DNA of 43,030 nucleotides from NCBI GenBank assembly GCA_036897095.1, contig JAYMSP010000720.1, positions 1 to 43,030 on the forward strand, given 5' to 3'. The DNA is from Plantago elongata (taxonomy: Eukaryota > Streptophyta > Magnoliopsida > Lamiales > Plantaginaceae). Shown here piece after piece: positions 22,201 through 34,634 of this stretch (within the stretch, counting starts at the first letter, position 1; every line of letters starts with the position of its first letter). Both the position numbers and the translations under genes were made by a program. The notes under the pieces are model-generated. The model was not told where the DNA came from. It did not search any database and saw only the letters and a program-made list of their open reading frames with translations.

Positions 22201-25200
22201 AATTGTTATTGTGGATCACCATATATGTTTTATTGGAGGACTTGATTTGTGCTTTGGACGCTATGATTCTGGTGAACATAACGTGGGTGATCACCCACCT
22301 CGAATATGGCCTGGCAAAGATTATTATAATCCAAGGTATGCTCTAGACTGTATCAGTGCTGTTGGGTCTCTATCAGTAGGTTCCAACTTCCAGTGAAATA
22401 TAATTGTTTTCTCATCTCTCTAAAACAAAATTGAAGAAGAAAAGGAAAAGAAGACGAAAATGCAAAACAAAAAAAAGGAAGGGAGACACAATTCTCTTCT
22501 TCCCAAAGCTCTACAGACTGCCCATTATTCTTTAGCTCAGATGCTGTTTAATGTGGAAGTTGATTTACATGTTTTATTTCATTGTTTTGACAGCTGTCAC
22601 TCTCATATGCCATGCCTCCTTTGTGATCATATTAATTCCTTTAACTAATCAATGTGCTTGATATGATACAATTGTTAGGGAATCAGAACCAAACTCTTGG
22701 GAGGACACAATGAAGGATGAATTAGATCGAACAAAATATCCACGCATGCCGTGGCATGATGTTCATTGTGCCTTCTGGGGTCCCCCAGGCCGTGATATAG
22801 CCCGACATTTTGTGCAGCGGTGGAATTATGCAAAGGTTGGTTTTCCCTCAGTTAATCACATTGCTAAATTTCGCTATAGCCTGTTGGACATATTTTGAAT
22901 TTACAACCCTCATTTCTGTCAGAGAAACAAAGCTGCAAATGAGCAAGCAATTCCATTACTTATACCTCAGCACCACATGGTGATACCCCATTACATGGGT
23001 ATAAACAAAGAGAAAGAGTCCAGGCATACAAATTTGAATGGAGATTATAAAATAATAAACCAAAATGAATCCTTTCCCTCCCCATCATCAACTGGTGATA
23101 TTCCTTTACTTATTCCTCTGGACGCGGATATGAAGGATGATGTGAATAGAGAACCAGTGTCAAATATATTTAATACGTCCCGTGCTCTTCATAGTCAGTC
23201 AAGCAGGCCTGCCAGAAGTTCATTCAGTTTCCATAAATTGAAAATTGAACCATTAAACCCAGATACACCCATGAGAGGCTTTGTGGATGATCGTGGCAAC
23301 TCGGATCACCAGGGCACATCCCTGTCTTCTCGTGTAATATGTACCGGCTTGGAAGTTTCTGGAAAGGAATGGTGGGAAACACAGGAACGTGGTGGTCAAG
23401 TTGTTCCTGCTGATGAAATGGCCCAAGTGGGCCCTCGTGTCTCGTGTCGTTGTCAGGTGAAGAACCTCTATACTTTTGATAATTTTCGCGTCCTGTTGTC
23501 GACATGTATATTTCTAGTTTGTTTATTACTCATTCAATTATAGATTTCAACCAGAAGCAGGAGGAAAATGTGTACTTTTATGTGTAAATAGTCTCTGGTT
23601 ATGTCATAGGATAGATCTCCTACTTTATCTTCCATGGATGACTAGGTATGAGTTTATATGTTTCTTCTTAGTTACTGATGGATAGTAGTAATGTGGTGTT
23701 TTGTCCACTTGAATGGATTTCCTCTACCATGTGATTGAGTACGTTATTGTTTTCCAAGTACTGTGGTTGCAACTTTTGGGCCAGCTTCTTTTTCTTCACT
23801 TCTGACCGAAATGTGAATCTCAACTTGCCCTTTTGGTATTTACTGTTAGTTGAGTGTTCTCGGTTAGTTGCTTGTTGAAGGATAGACATTCATATTTGTA
23901 TTGTTTGGAATTGGATTTTCTTTGTTGTAACATTTAAAGTCACCTTGGTTTTCAGGTTTTAAGAAGTGTCAGTCAATGGTCAGCTGGCACAAGCCAAATT
24001 GAAGATAGCATACACAATGCTTACTGTTCGCTGATTGAGAGAGCAGAACATTTTGTATATATTGAGGTATTTGTCTGATATACATCGGAGTATGCTTTTA
24101 TGAGTTATTTGCTTTTTCTTTATTTTTTTGGGTATCTTAAACAAAGAGAGGCATGCAAGAGAACTAGAGAAGTTCCTTTTTTTCATTATAAATAAATAGT
24201 ATGTTAGTATGTGGATAGTATTTGTACTCACACTTTGTGATTTGTAACATGTTTCAATTTCCTATGAACCCTCTGTTTCAATCAGCTATTTAGCTGCAGT
24301 TTTATAATGTTGCATGACTTTGACCATTTATTACTTTAGCTTTCGTCTCTGCGTAGCTGCAACTGTTTTCTAATTTGATAGTTGCAAGGACCTATATACC
24401 GTGTGATTCTTCAAGCTTGTAGTGATAAAATATGCTCAACAATTAATAATTTACTGCTATTTTCTGGAAAAGTGAATCTGATGTGATGCATTAAATTTCT
24501 TATAGAAGTTTAGATACTTAGATATGAGTATCACATGTAGATTAGATCTTAAGCTTTGCTTGTCACACGAATGCACCTCACTTGCGTTCTAACTTGTACT
24601 CTAACATGATAGGACGATAACGCGTCTGTGATCCTTTCAAGTATCTAAGATATATGGCATAATAGCTTAGCCAAGAATAATCATTAATTAACTTTTTTCC
24701 TGTACCAACTTATAGGAATATGATAGAGAGCATCATGAGTTTTATGTATTGGTAATCCATATTACCAGTTCACTTTGAGCATCATAATTTTATCTGTTCG
24801 ACATAATAGTAAATTCTTTTGTTCCAGAATCAATTCTTCATCTCTGGTCTATCTGGTGATGAAATTATTCGCAATCGTGTTTTAGAAGCATTATACAGGC
24901 GTATTATGCGTGCCCATAATGAGAAGAAGTGCTTCAGGGTTATCATTGTCATTCCACTCCTTCCAGGTTTCCAGGTAACTTGTAGTTCTGGCTGCCTGTA
25001 CTACTTTTTGTTCAATAATGTCTTTAAACGAGAGTGGACATTTGGTGGTCATTATGTATTAACTTTCATAGGGCGGTGTGGATGATTCTGGTGCTGCATC
25101 TGTGAGAGCCATTATGCATTGGCAATATCGAACCATATCCAGAGGACCTAATTCCATACTACATAATCTCTATGATCTTGTTGGCGCCAGAATGCACGAT

Positions 25201-27514
25201 TATGTGTCATTTTATGGTTTGCGAGCTTACGGGAAACTTTTTGATGGTGGACCTATTGCCTCTAGTCAGGTATTTACTTTGAATTACTTATGCACATGTG
25301 GTATTTTCCTTGATCTTGGACATTCAGTTCTTGATTCACAGTCATTTCAATTAGCAGTAGCCTCCTGCACTCGGATGGTCCAGAAGCTCTTTTGCGTAGG
25401 CTAGGTCAAGAAATGCATGCACCTTGTTCATTATGTTATTTTTTTCTTATTTAATTGCAAGTTTATAAGAAATAATAATCGATTGAAAATTGATTCGCCC
25501 AAGATTCCCTGCACCACCAAAATACTTGGAAGCTCATTTACCTTGCACATCATACATCTGTTCCCTGAGTTCTTGACAAAATATCTAGGCATTTCTTGTA
25601 TGCCAGTTCAGTTAATTTTGACAAAAATACCATGGGGCTGTGTTTCTGTGCTGGTGGAAGGGGTTGGGTGGGTAAAATGCACGCGAACTAAATCCTTCTT
25701 TTAAGCTTTAGTTGGGTTGAGCATGGATTAATGCACATTCAGCTGGGAAGACTGAATCTGACACAATTTTTCTCTCAGGTTTATGTTCACAGCAAGATCA
25801 TGATCATTGATGACCGGTCTACATTGCTGGGCTCCGCGAATATTAATGATCGAAGTTTGCTTGGATCTAGAGATTCTGAGGTATGAGCGGAACTTCTGTT
25901 ATCATTTTGGTGTTTTTGTATATCTGTCGCGCTGTGGGCTGTTGAAAGCTGACGTACCAGCTTACTGAACTGAAATTGTAATATAGTTTTCCTTGTTAAA
26001 TGATGTGACTATTAGAACATGGCTTAATGCACCAAAGTCAGATCGTACTATGAGAACTGAGAAGGGAAACAAATACCTATATGATGCCTTAATGTACTCT
26101 TACAATCACATCCTAAACCAGTACAGTGGCCTTTGGGAACAGATGTCAATGGCTAGGAGGTGCTTGTATTTAATAACCTCAGGGATCGACAAGATTGCTT
26201 TAGAAAGCAGATGGCTGTATCTTCTGCTGTAGAAAGTAGATTAGAATTTCTCTGCTATTGAGAATAAACTTTTTTCTGTGTTTAGAGATTGTCGAGTCTA
26301 TCATAAAGCAACTTCTGTTTAACAAACATTCCTTTCGCAGCTGCTCAATAGGAGATAAGAAGTTTGCTCATTTTGCATAGTGTAAACTATAATTCATATT
26401 CATTTGTTCTGATTTATTCTATGTCTGCGTTGGTGATTTTTTTCTTTCTTAACATACAAATTGCTTTAGTAAAGTTTAGTTGTATCTCCTGCACAAATAT
26501 GATCACAATATTGTGAAAATTACCTCTGCACCTTTTATGTGGGAAAGTTTACAATTTATAATTATTTATCTCTTTCTTTCAGATTGCCGTACTAATTGAG
26601 GATAAAGAATTTGTTGATTCGTGGATGGGAGGGCAATCATGGAAAGCAGGAAAATTTGCATCAAGCCTCCGTCTTTCACTGTGGTCTGAGCACCTTGGTC
26701 TTCATGGTGGAGAGGTTGATTTCTTCACCAACAAATCTCTATAATTTAGTGAACAGAAACTTCAATTTGAAACCAATGTGGTTTTAGAATGGAAGGAACT
26801 CACAGAAATGTGAGATTTTCTATCACAGAACAATTATATCGCGCTGACTCATTACCCTTTTAGGTTAATCAAATAAGAGATCCAGTTATCAACTCAACCT
26901 ACAAGGATATATGGATGGCCACTGCAAAGGTCAGTTCTATTTATTATTTGATGCTACATTATGAATGTTCCTTATCCTAACTAACAAGTGACAACAGTTC
27001 TCCTATTCGTCTGCTTCTTCCATTATCCTAATTACACAAATACAAGATTTTTTTTTTCTTAATTCATGTTTGGCCATCATCGTAATTGGAATTAACTTTG
27101 TTTGCATATGCTGCCTTTGTGATTGACAGACGAACACCATGATCTACCAGGATGTGTTTTCTTGTATACCAAACGATCTTGTACATACAAGGTACAGTAT
27201 AAGCAGTGATTTACGGACAGTATTTTTGAAGTTTCTATTGCTCATTGGTGTTATATTGATACAGGGCTTCGCTCCGCCAATGCATGAGTACATGGAAGGA
27301 GAAAATCGGCCACACCACTATTGATTTAGGAATAGCCCCAGACGAGCTAGAATCCTACCAGGATGGAGATGTGACAGCCACAGATCCTATGGAAAGATTA
27401 GAATCTGTTAAGGGACATCTCGTCTCATTTCCTTTGGATTTTATGTGCAAAGAAGATTTAAGACCTGTATTCAACGAAAGTGAATACTATGCGTCACCTC
27501 AAGTTTTTCATTGA
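16233..27514 (+). CDS. PLDZETA1: Phospholipase D zeta (PX-PH-PLD), 20 exons, 1111 aa
   Basis: This enzyme hydrolyses phosphatidylcholine to phosphatidic acid and choline; the PX-PH class needs PI(4,5)P2 rather than calcium and acts at endomembranes in root growth, auxin traffic and phosphate stress. Exons: 16233-16457, 17001-17102, 17316-17431, 17560-17701, 19622-19789, 20395-20568, 20684-20926, 21003-21119, 21952-22091, 22186-22335, 22679-22835, 22923-23456, 23956-24066, 24828-24974, 25072-25269, 25779-25880, 26583-26714, 26864-26929, 27130-27191, 27265-27514; all in phase. PX covers about 45-185 and PH about 210-330. HKD motif 1 is H479/K481/D486 ('HHEKIVIVD') and HKD 2 is H912/K914/D919 ('HSKIMIID'); 'ENQFFISG' precedes the second half. 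There is no C2 domain. The protein ends YYASPQVFH like Arabidopsis PLDzeta1 (1096 aa). An upstream in-frame ATG at 16029 is rejected because MASTEQLMS matches the family start. The zeta1/zeta2 choice is less sure. Confidence 0.95.
17748..18096. mobile_element. Stowaway-like MITE A in PLD zeta intron 4
   Basis: The ends 'ctctctccgttc' and 'ggtggagggag' are inverted relative to one another and fit the Stowaway (Tc1/mariner) CTCCCTCCGT terminus. TA dinucleotides flank both sides (17746-17747 and 18097-18098). At about 349 bases it is the longest and most decayed of three such elements in this intron. It has no coding capacity. Confidence 0.7.
18326..18536. mobile_element. Stowaway-like MITE B in PLD zeta intron 4
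   Basis: Termini 'ctccctcgttccagaacaaa' and, on the other strand, 'ctccctccgtcccagaataa' form a good inverted repeat. TA sites flank it at 18324-18325 and 18537-18538; length is 211 bases. It contains a T10 run immediately followed by G17 (18391-18417), a striking homopolymer block that may also be a sequencing or assembly weak point. Confidence 0.85.
18716..18955. mobile_element. Stowaway-like MITE C in PLD zeta intron 4
   Basis: The left end 'ctcccttcatccctaattca' and the reverse-complemented right end 'ctccctccgtccctaattca' pair closely and continue through 'agttcccg'. TA dinucleotides flank it at 18714-18715 and 18956-18957. Length is 240 bases, with no ORF. Its inner TIR sequence differs from that of element B, so they are separate subfamilies. 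Confidence 0.88.
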
Positions 27515-28907
27515 CATGGACACCATATAATTTATGATCCAAAGCAGCTACAAAATTCATCTATTTAAAACAATGCAAGAGGTTTTCTCTCTTAAGATTA
27601 TTGATTAACCAATATAAAAGGTGACGTACACATTAGGGATAGAAATTTGTTCTGGGATATTTCACAATCATATTTGTATTTGGGATCGAGATTTGTCCCT
27701 ACAGCTGCAGTTATCATACACTTCCATTCCTTTGTATAGAGATGATGTGAGTGACTCATGGTATTAGACATGTAAATCTATGGCTCCTGGCTTGTGGAGA
27801 AAGTACAGTATAGTAACTTATCATACAAAACCTTGATGTACATTTTGATGTGGGAAATCCACCTCTATTTTTACACAGTTTTTTTCTTATTGCTTCTTCC
27901 TTCCTACAAATTTAATGAACGTTTTATATTATCTTTTCTCGAGATTTACAAACTTTATATATTTATCTAAAAAACTATTTCACACCAAACATATAAACAA
28001 TCTGAACTTTCTCCCATATTATTTATTTAACACTTAAAAGATTATATTTTTTAATAAATTTTGTTAGTACATAAACTTTTTTGAATAATGCATACTGCTC
28101 TACAAAATCATAAAATGTGTGGACTATTACACTTTAGTCAAACTTATAATAGTATTCTGGACTTAATTATAAATTATGAAATATTAGGAATCTAAATGAA
28201 AACAAATCATCTATGTTTACATGTAAAAAAAGTGTTTACTAAAATAGAGGTGTCCTTCATTTCTGAATTACTGTGCACAGTTCTGCTGATAGGATATTTT
28301 TTTCGAAATTATCTGCTGATAGTTACATTGATAGGCACTGGCAAAATAGTTTTGCTTTCTGCCGCAATTTTATTTTTTATTTTGTAAGGAAATTGTTATC
28401 AACTGCTCAACCAAATTGACCAAAAAAGCCAGCCTTAGTACATTGTTCTGAGCCACCAACATATACTTAAATAATTAACTGTGACGAGCCTTATATTATA
28501 CATTTGTTGTATTTGTATGTTTTCACTTTAAACCCCACCATGCTTTATCATATTAAACCCACCAACTTCCAACCAGCAGACAATCAGATAGTCTCCACGA
28601 AGATCAAATACTTGGCTCATATCAATTTCAATTCTCCATCTTCAACGCTATCATATCATATAGTCCATTACGACACATTTATATTTCTTTATAACCTTTT
28701 TGTTTTATACCATATCCTTTTGCTAAAGTTACTTTACAAAAAAAACCAAAAAAATAATATGAATAATCAAATCTAATGTACACACTACACATCTAATTCT
28801 ATGACTCAACAACAATAGCATTTATAGCTACTTGAAGAATTTGTCTATATATATATGCTTTTCCAAATTGGATGTTACTTGAAAACAACAAGTACTATAG
28901 CTACAAG
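27515..28907. other. Intergenic region between PLD zeta and the PP2C gene
   Basis: About 1.4 kb of AT-rich DNA holds the PLD zeta 3' untranslated region (to roughly 27850) and the PP2C promoter. I see no coding exon, RNA gene or recognisable mobile element. Confidence 0.5.
28845..28857 (+). promoter_or_regulatory. Possible TATA box of the PP2C gene
   Basis: 'ctatatatatatg' lies 51-63 bases upstream of the chosen PP2C start codon. If used, transcription would begin about 30 bases further on, leaving a short leader of some 20-30 bases. It would also exclude most use of the upstream in-frame ATG at 28872. Confidence 0.4.
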
Positions 28908-30431
28908 ATGGTTCAGTTCTCTAGTATTTTCAATGCTCTTTCGAAAACAATCTCAAACAAGCCTACAGGAAAGATTAATACAAATGAGGCCGCTTGTGAA
29001 ATGGCTAAACATGCAAAGAGAAATGAGCTTATGCTGAGTTCTTCCGGCGTCATCGATACCGATAACTCTAACAATCTTGCTGCGGGATATTCTAAGAGGG
29101 GCAAGAAAGGTTTCAACCAGGACACCTTTCTTGTCTGGGAGGTACTTATACTGTTATATATCAACTCCTGTCACATTTTAAAATATATATTTGGTACTAA
29201 CTTGTTGGTATGTGGTACTAGGAGTATGGATGTCAAGAGGACATGATTTTTTGTGGTGTATTCGATGGTCATGGACCGTGGGGACATGTCTTGGCGAAAA
29301 GAGTTAGAGAGTTGATGCCACAAGCTTTACTATGCAATTGGCAGGAGTCTGTTGCTCTGAATTCACTTGATCATGTGGACTCTATGTTTGACATATGGAA
29401 GAAATCTTACATCAATACCTGTGCTTCTGTCGATCAACAACTCCAACACCAATCTGGTACTATCGACTCCTTTTACAGCGGTACAGCAGCCCTCACAATT
29501 GTCAAGCAGGTACCTGATTCAGTCCTGTTTTTTCTATAGTCTGATGTTAAGAACGCAGTATAATACTATATGTTAGTTCCAATACGTTCTATTCGAGTCA
29601 TTTTGTAGTATAACATTACCTTCTTTTACAGGGTGAGTTGATGGTGATTGCAAATGTGGGAGACTCTCGGGCTGTGCTAGCAACAACGTCTGATGATGGG
29701 AGCTTGGTAGCTACTCAGCTCACAACTGACCTCAAGCCAAATTTACTCCGTTAGAGCTATTTCCATGTCTTTGAGTTATGCATCTTTTAACTATGCTAGT
29801 TAGTTACAAAGTGGTTTTATGAATTTGTTTTCTTGTATATGTTGATGATGAAAGATGAAAGCAAACGAATATCAGAATCGCGAGGAAGGGTACACGCTTG
29901 CCCTGACGAACCAGGGACATACAGAGTCTGGATGCCAAAGGGAGAGACACAAGGTCCTGGATTAGCTTTATCAAGGGCCTTTGGTGATTACTTCATCAAG
30001 GACTTTGGACTTATATCTGAGCCAGAAGTTACTCATAGAATGATCACCACTACGGATCAATTTGCCATTTTGGCAACTGATGGGGTACGTATCTATAAGA
30101 ACAACGCACTTGGGCTATGTTTCGTAAAACTAGCAGATAACCTAGCTGAAAAATTATAAATTATCTGCTGACTAACTGATAAGCATATATAAATTGGCAG
30201 GTATGGGATGTGCTGTCGAATCAAGAAGCAGTGGATATTGTTGGTAGGACATTAGACCGGGGAGAATCGGCTAAGAGACTCATTCAATTTGCAGTTAGCA
30301 CGTGGAAACGCAAAGGAAGAGCTGCTTCAATGGATGACATTTCAGCTATATGCCTCTTCTTGCATCCCTCAGGCCACTCATCATCAAGACAGCAAGTCCA
30401 GGAAATGAAGCTTAGCAAGAAATTTTTGTAA
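28908..30431 (+). CDS. Protein phosphatase 2C (plant PP2C, clade E-like), 5 exons, 366 aa
   Basis: This is a metal-dependent Ser/Thr phosphatase of the plant PPM family. Exons: 28908-29141, 29222-29509, 29632-29749, 29855-30084, 30201-30431. PP2C motifs appear in order: 'KRGKKGFNQD' (D72), 'GVFDGHGPWGH' (D93, G94), 'ANVGDSRAVL' (D185), 'ALSRAFGDYFIK', 'ILATDGVWDVLSN' (D289) and the late 'MDDISAICLFL' (D335/D336), so the metal-binding acids look present. The N-terminal extension is short (about 55 residues), and 'YGCQEDMIFCGVFDGHGPWG' is typical of clade E enzymes such as Arabidopsis At1g03590/At3g02750-type proteins. Start 28908 is chosen over an in-frame ATG at 28872 because MVQFSSIFNALSK fits relatives. 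The exon 3 donor ('cc|gttaga') is weak, but phase and alignment (KPNLL-H-ESKRI) support it. Clade is an inference. Confidence 0.92.
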
Positions 30432-30993
30432 ACATGCTCATGAATCATGAGCAAGGCTAACAGTTATGTTGGAACTTTGAATACAGATATGTCATGTATG
30501 TACATATAATCTTCTTATAGTTAAGACGAGTTTGAGATATCATGCATATAAATTCAGAACTGTGGAATGAAATCAACAGAAAACGAATAGGTTATCATAT
30601 TTGTTGTAGGAGAGATAGGATAGGGAAATGATAAATAATGGATAATTATGAAAAATAAGTAATAAAATAAGAATGATAGTGATTAGTGGATTTAATTTTT
30701 CACTATATTATTTAAGTGACTATAAAAATGTCACTTTTACAGTGACACTATTAATAATCGGTGTGACGCAACATTTTGATTGATTCAGTTATAAATGGGT
30801 TGTTCTCTAGGCGGTATACTTGTCGGTTGTACCGGCACATGTCCGTTTCCATGTAATGTATCCTTATTCGTATGTGCGGCGTTAAACTTCTATTTCTATG
30901 TTATATTGGTCCAATTGTACCAACGCGTGTCATTTTTCGTATAATTTTTTATCGTTCATATGCAATCTCCAAAATTTCTTAGTAACTCATATC

Positions 30994-31127
30994 TTCTAAG
31001 ATTGCTTTAGACCATACGTGTTTATTGATAAATTCTTGAAAAGCGCATCATGAAAACTTTTTAGTGGGGTCACTACTCCTAAGATTAATTTAAACCAAAC
31101 ACGCTAAGTTTTAATGGATGAATTCCG
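30994..31127. repeat. Diverged direct repeat (about 50 bp, 82 bp apart)
   Basis: 'cttctaagattgctttagac' (about 30994) and 'ctcctaagattaatttaaac' (about 31076) start two blocks that can be aligned for about 50 bases, ending in 'aaattcttgaaaa' and 'gaattccgaaaa'. Similarity is modest and the function is unknown. Confidence 0.4.
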
Positions 31128-31368
31128 AAAATAAAAATGTATCTTATTGATTTGCGTAGCATTAACAATTTCTTTTGATAAAAAATATGGGGTGGGGATG
31201 TTAATGGTTCCGTTTGATGGAATTCATGAAGATGAAGACGTCAATGATGAGATTTAAGCCATGAACTACTAGCTCGAACTAGTAGAGTAGGCGGAGGAGA
31301 CCATTTTAATAGAAATTCAATATGAGACATAGTTTGTCTGCATGGAGGGTTAAATTCAGGCAGACTTA

Positions 31369-31538
31369 GTGTTCTATTCAACTGAAAAAAATTTACTGTG
31401 AACTGGATTGGATTGTACTGAACTAAATTGAATTGAACTGAAGTGAAGTGGGGTATAAATTATAACTAAACCGAGCTGAACTGAACTGAACTGGACTGGA
31501 CTGAACTAAAATGATTCTCAGTTGAAGAGAACACAACC
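31369..31538. mobile_element. Short TIR element filled with GAACT-type repeats (possible MITE)
   Basis: The ends 'gtgttctattcaactga' (left) and, reverse-complemented, 'gtgttctcttcaactgag' (right) form an inverted repeat of about 18 bases. The 130-base interior is made of repeats of 'gaact'/'ggact' ('ctgaactgaactgaactgga'). 'cttag' occurs just outside both ends and may be part of a target duplication. Length of about 170 bases and absence of an ORF fit a small non-autonomous DNA transposon, superfamily unknown. Confidence 0.55.
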
Positions 31539-32969
31539 TTAGACTCTGATAATATGACGTGTGGTATTAATTCATATACATTAATCTATCTAATTAAACA
31601 ATATAATAAGTCTCCTAATGGACTTTGAAAGTGTCATTTCACTTTTACAAATTGTTCAACTCATATTGTCTCTTGTTATTTTAGAAGTCAATTGCAATAA
31701 AACACATTCTATTGGATCTATCTTTACATCAAGTATTTCAAAAGGCATCTCATATATGTGTTTTAAACTTTCTCTTCAATCGATAATAATATTCTATGCA
31801 TTATTTTATTAAAATTAGAGATATATTTCTGGTCTAGATCTGCTATGTAAAATTGTCAATTCTCAGTTAAATTATAACTGTCTATTACTAATTTTCTATT
31901 TTTAATGGATTTAGAATATCGTTACTAAAAATGTTGTCAAACATTTTCATATTTTTTTTTCTTTATTTAATTAAATTTGTTAAGTACGCTCTACACCGAA
32001 AAAAATATCAATCTTAGAATATAATATTTTAACAAAATTGATGTATTGAGTGTTTGTTTGGCGTAGAAATACAATTCAGTTCTATTGCATTTTTATCTAA
32101 AAACACACATAAAAATTCAATTCGAATTCAAATAATTTAACTCAAATTCTATACTAAACAGTCATTGAGTTTAGTTATATCACATCAAATATGATTAGAC
32201 ACGTGGATATAATAATTAATTTATAAAATTTATCGACAATTTATACGGTGTATTATTTCTAGTATATATATAAACTCAATAAAAGTTTGAAACGTTTGAT
32301 ATACATTTGTAATCTTCCTAGAACTTACAATATAAAATAATCCATACTACCATAGCTACTTGACATAGTTGTAGGATTACATTTTTTTAACCAGGAAAAT
32401 TAGGATATCATGAAGAATTTGAGTGAAATGATTTAAGGACAACCATAAGCAGCCAAGACCTATGGAATTAGCAAACTAATGCATAGATTGTAGTGGTACA
32501 TAATTTGAATTCAATATATGAAGACAAAAAAATAACTCTGGTTTTTCTTATCTTGGAAATATCAAATCCATATACTAGTAATAATCAACAAGCATATAAG
32601 AGTAGACACTTAAAATAATCAATCTAGCTACGTCAAAAAATAAAAACAAAAACTTACTATATCGAGGACATTGTCACATGAAAGTGCATGTCACATGTCA
32701 ATAGTAACTTATTTACACCTCTTAAATTTCCCCCCAACTTATCCAACATTTAAAACTTTAAAAAAATAGAAGTTGGAAAAAGTAAAAATTCAAGATTGAA
32801 ACTCCGAAAGTCCAGCTACATTTTCTTAACTGCTCCACTTTCACATGACTCTTTAAATGAATACATTTATGAAAATTTATTAACAGATCAAATATTTCTT
32901 TATACCCTTTCACTGTGTTAACATTTTCATCCATTTATATTCTTATCTCTCTTCCTTTCATCTTTCTGA

Positions 32970-34226
32970 ATGAGGATCATACCGGGTACTAATGACCGGG
33001 AGAAATCCCAGTTGGCCAAGGAGATTTTTGACATATCGAATCGACCAGTTGCTTGCGTTCATCTTCGTCACCGTTACTCAAATCGACAGCCATTTATCGA
33101 CTGGTACCTCATTCTCAAAGTATGTCATCATGTTCTGATTCTTGATTCAAATGCTATATGTACAGAACCATGAGTTTTTGATATATTCGTTGAGTATTGT
33201 TTTGGCAGGTTAGTGAATATGCAGAACTGGATGCCATTAGGAAGCAATATCATAAACTAGGTATCATGAAATTCTCATCCTTCCTGTTTTTGAATAATAT
33301 TATAAATGTTTAATAGAATGTGACATGAATTTCGATTTTAATAAAGTTATTTGTTCGTGTTTGTAATGTACATATATGCGCAGCTTTACAGCTTCATCCT
33401 GATAAGAATAAGCATTCAAAGGCTGAATCTGCATTCAAACTTGTGTCTGAGGTTTGTTCTCTTTAGGTTTCTCTCCTTTTCTTGTACTAAAATACCATTT
33501 TGCACTTGTATTATCCTGTAAGATTCAACCGAAGCAGTAGTGTCGTAAATCAGACCACTTGTTTGATTACAAGAGCTAACACGTTTGAGGTCCTGTAATA
33601 TTCAAATTCGAATTAGTTGTGTGTAGCAGTTACCATAAGAATAATATATATTGTCTTCTATGTTTCGAAAGTATTAAATGGAAAAAGATATCAAGACTTG
33701 TAACAGCATTTGTTTGCTGCAACAGGCATATTTCTGCTTATCTGATAGTTCAAAACGAGCAGCATTTGATTCAGATAGGAAGAGCACTTGGTGCGTCGAA
33801 TGCAATTCAGGTCCTTACACGAACAAAAGCCCTCCAAACTGCAGCAGCAATGTGAAAATTATGCGAATGCCTCATCAAGAGGCATCACAAGTCAATAGAG
33901 TCCAGAGGCGTGTGAACGAACTAAGAACAAAACTAAAAGAGGAAGCTGCAATCATAGAGAAGTGCTTGGCAGCAAATAGGACAGCATCAAGAACAGAATT
34001 TGCTAACGCAAGAGCAACAAGAGCAGAATTGCCAGTATTCAATCCAGCAGATTATCAGTACAAGGGATATCCTCATCACAGAACAATCAACCATAACAGG
34101 CTTGATCATATCAGGGGTGAATTTATGATCGGAAACAGTCCAAAACAGAAGGATTCTCCGGTGTTTGAACATCGGCCTGGGAGGACATCCTTTATATGTA
34201 GAACAAGTAGCAAGAGAGGGATATAG
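32970..34226 (+). CDS. J-domain (DnaJ-like) protein, 4 exons, 256 aa
   Basis: J proteins stimulate the ATPase of Hsp70 through the HPD motif. Exons: 32970-33119, 33209-33260, 33384-33451, 33726-34226. After a 43-residue N-terminal part containing 'REKSQLAKEIFDIS', the J domain runs about 44-108: 'DWYLILKVSEYAELDAIRK', then 'LQLHPDKNKHSKAESAFKLV' with HPD at 72-74, then 'LSDSSKRAAFD'. There is no Gly/Phe region and no DnaJ-type zinc finger, so it is a class C (type III) J protein. The C-terminal half has a charged segment likely to be helical ('RVNELRTKLKEEAAIIEKC') and 'FNPADYQYKGYPHHR', which recall a plant-specific group of small J proteins. There is no signal peptide or membrane segment, so the cytosol or nucleus is likely. 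The client is unknown. Confidence 0.9.
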
Positions 34227-34634
34227 TTAACATTAATTTATAAGGGTTGGTTTCATAATTTTGACTCCATAAAGTTGTTATTACCTGTTATAGTCATCAG
34301 AATGAAGATGACTTTCCTCTGGTGCAGACTTTACTAAGGTCCAAAGAGGTAGAAAATAACATGAAAGCTCGTCTATGAAACGAGACCTGCCAAAAGGATA
34401 TGAAATGTTGAGATTTAAAGCCTCTTCACAATTCACATGACACTTTCAGTAATGCATGAAGTTCTAAATATGAAAAATGAGTGAGTAATTCGAGTGTGGA
34501 AGGATATGTTGGCAGTAACCACACAAATAAAAAAGACGATTTTTGTAGAATTACATTCATAATGGGAAGCCTAAAATGTTAAACTGGAACATTACAGAGG
34601 GGAGTAAGACTTCCAAGTTCCAACTCCTTTTTTT
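34227..34634. other. 3' region of the J-domain gene, no further gene seen
   Basis: This is probable 3' untranslated DNA and spacer. There is no exon, RNA gene or repeat that I can support. Confidence 0.45.

Larger units (their letters stand above)
30432..32969. other. Long AT-rich intergenic region between PP2C and the J-domain gene
   Basis: This 2.5-kb region has no credible coding exon. It contains the PP2C 3' region, a diverged pair of direct repeats around 31000-31127, and a small inverted-repeat element at about 31369-31538 (both listed separately). The right-hand 600 bases are the probable promoter and leader of the J-domain gene; a clear TATA box was not picked out. Confidence 0.5.

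Noticed and set aside
23224-23505. A 93-residue minus-strand open frame
   Set aside because: It is the complementary shadow of PLD zeta exon 12, which is in frame and matches the family.
31618-31812. A 64-residue hydrophobic open frame in the PP2C/J-domain spacer
   Set aside because: It is isolated in AT-rich DNA, with no promoter signal, family match or neighbouring exon.
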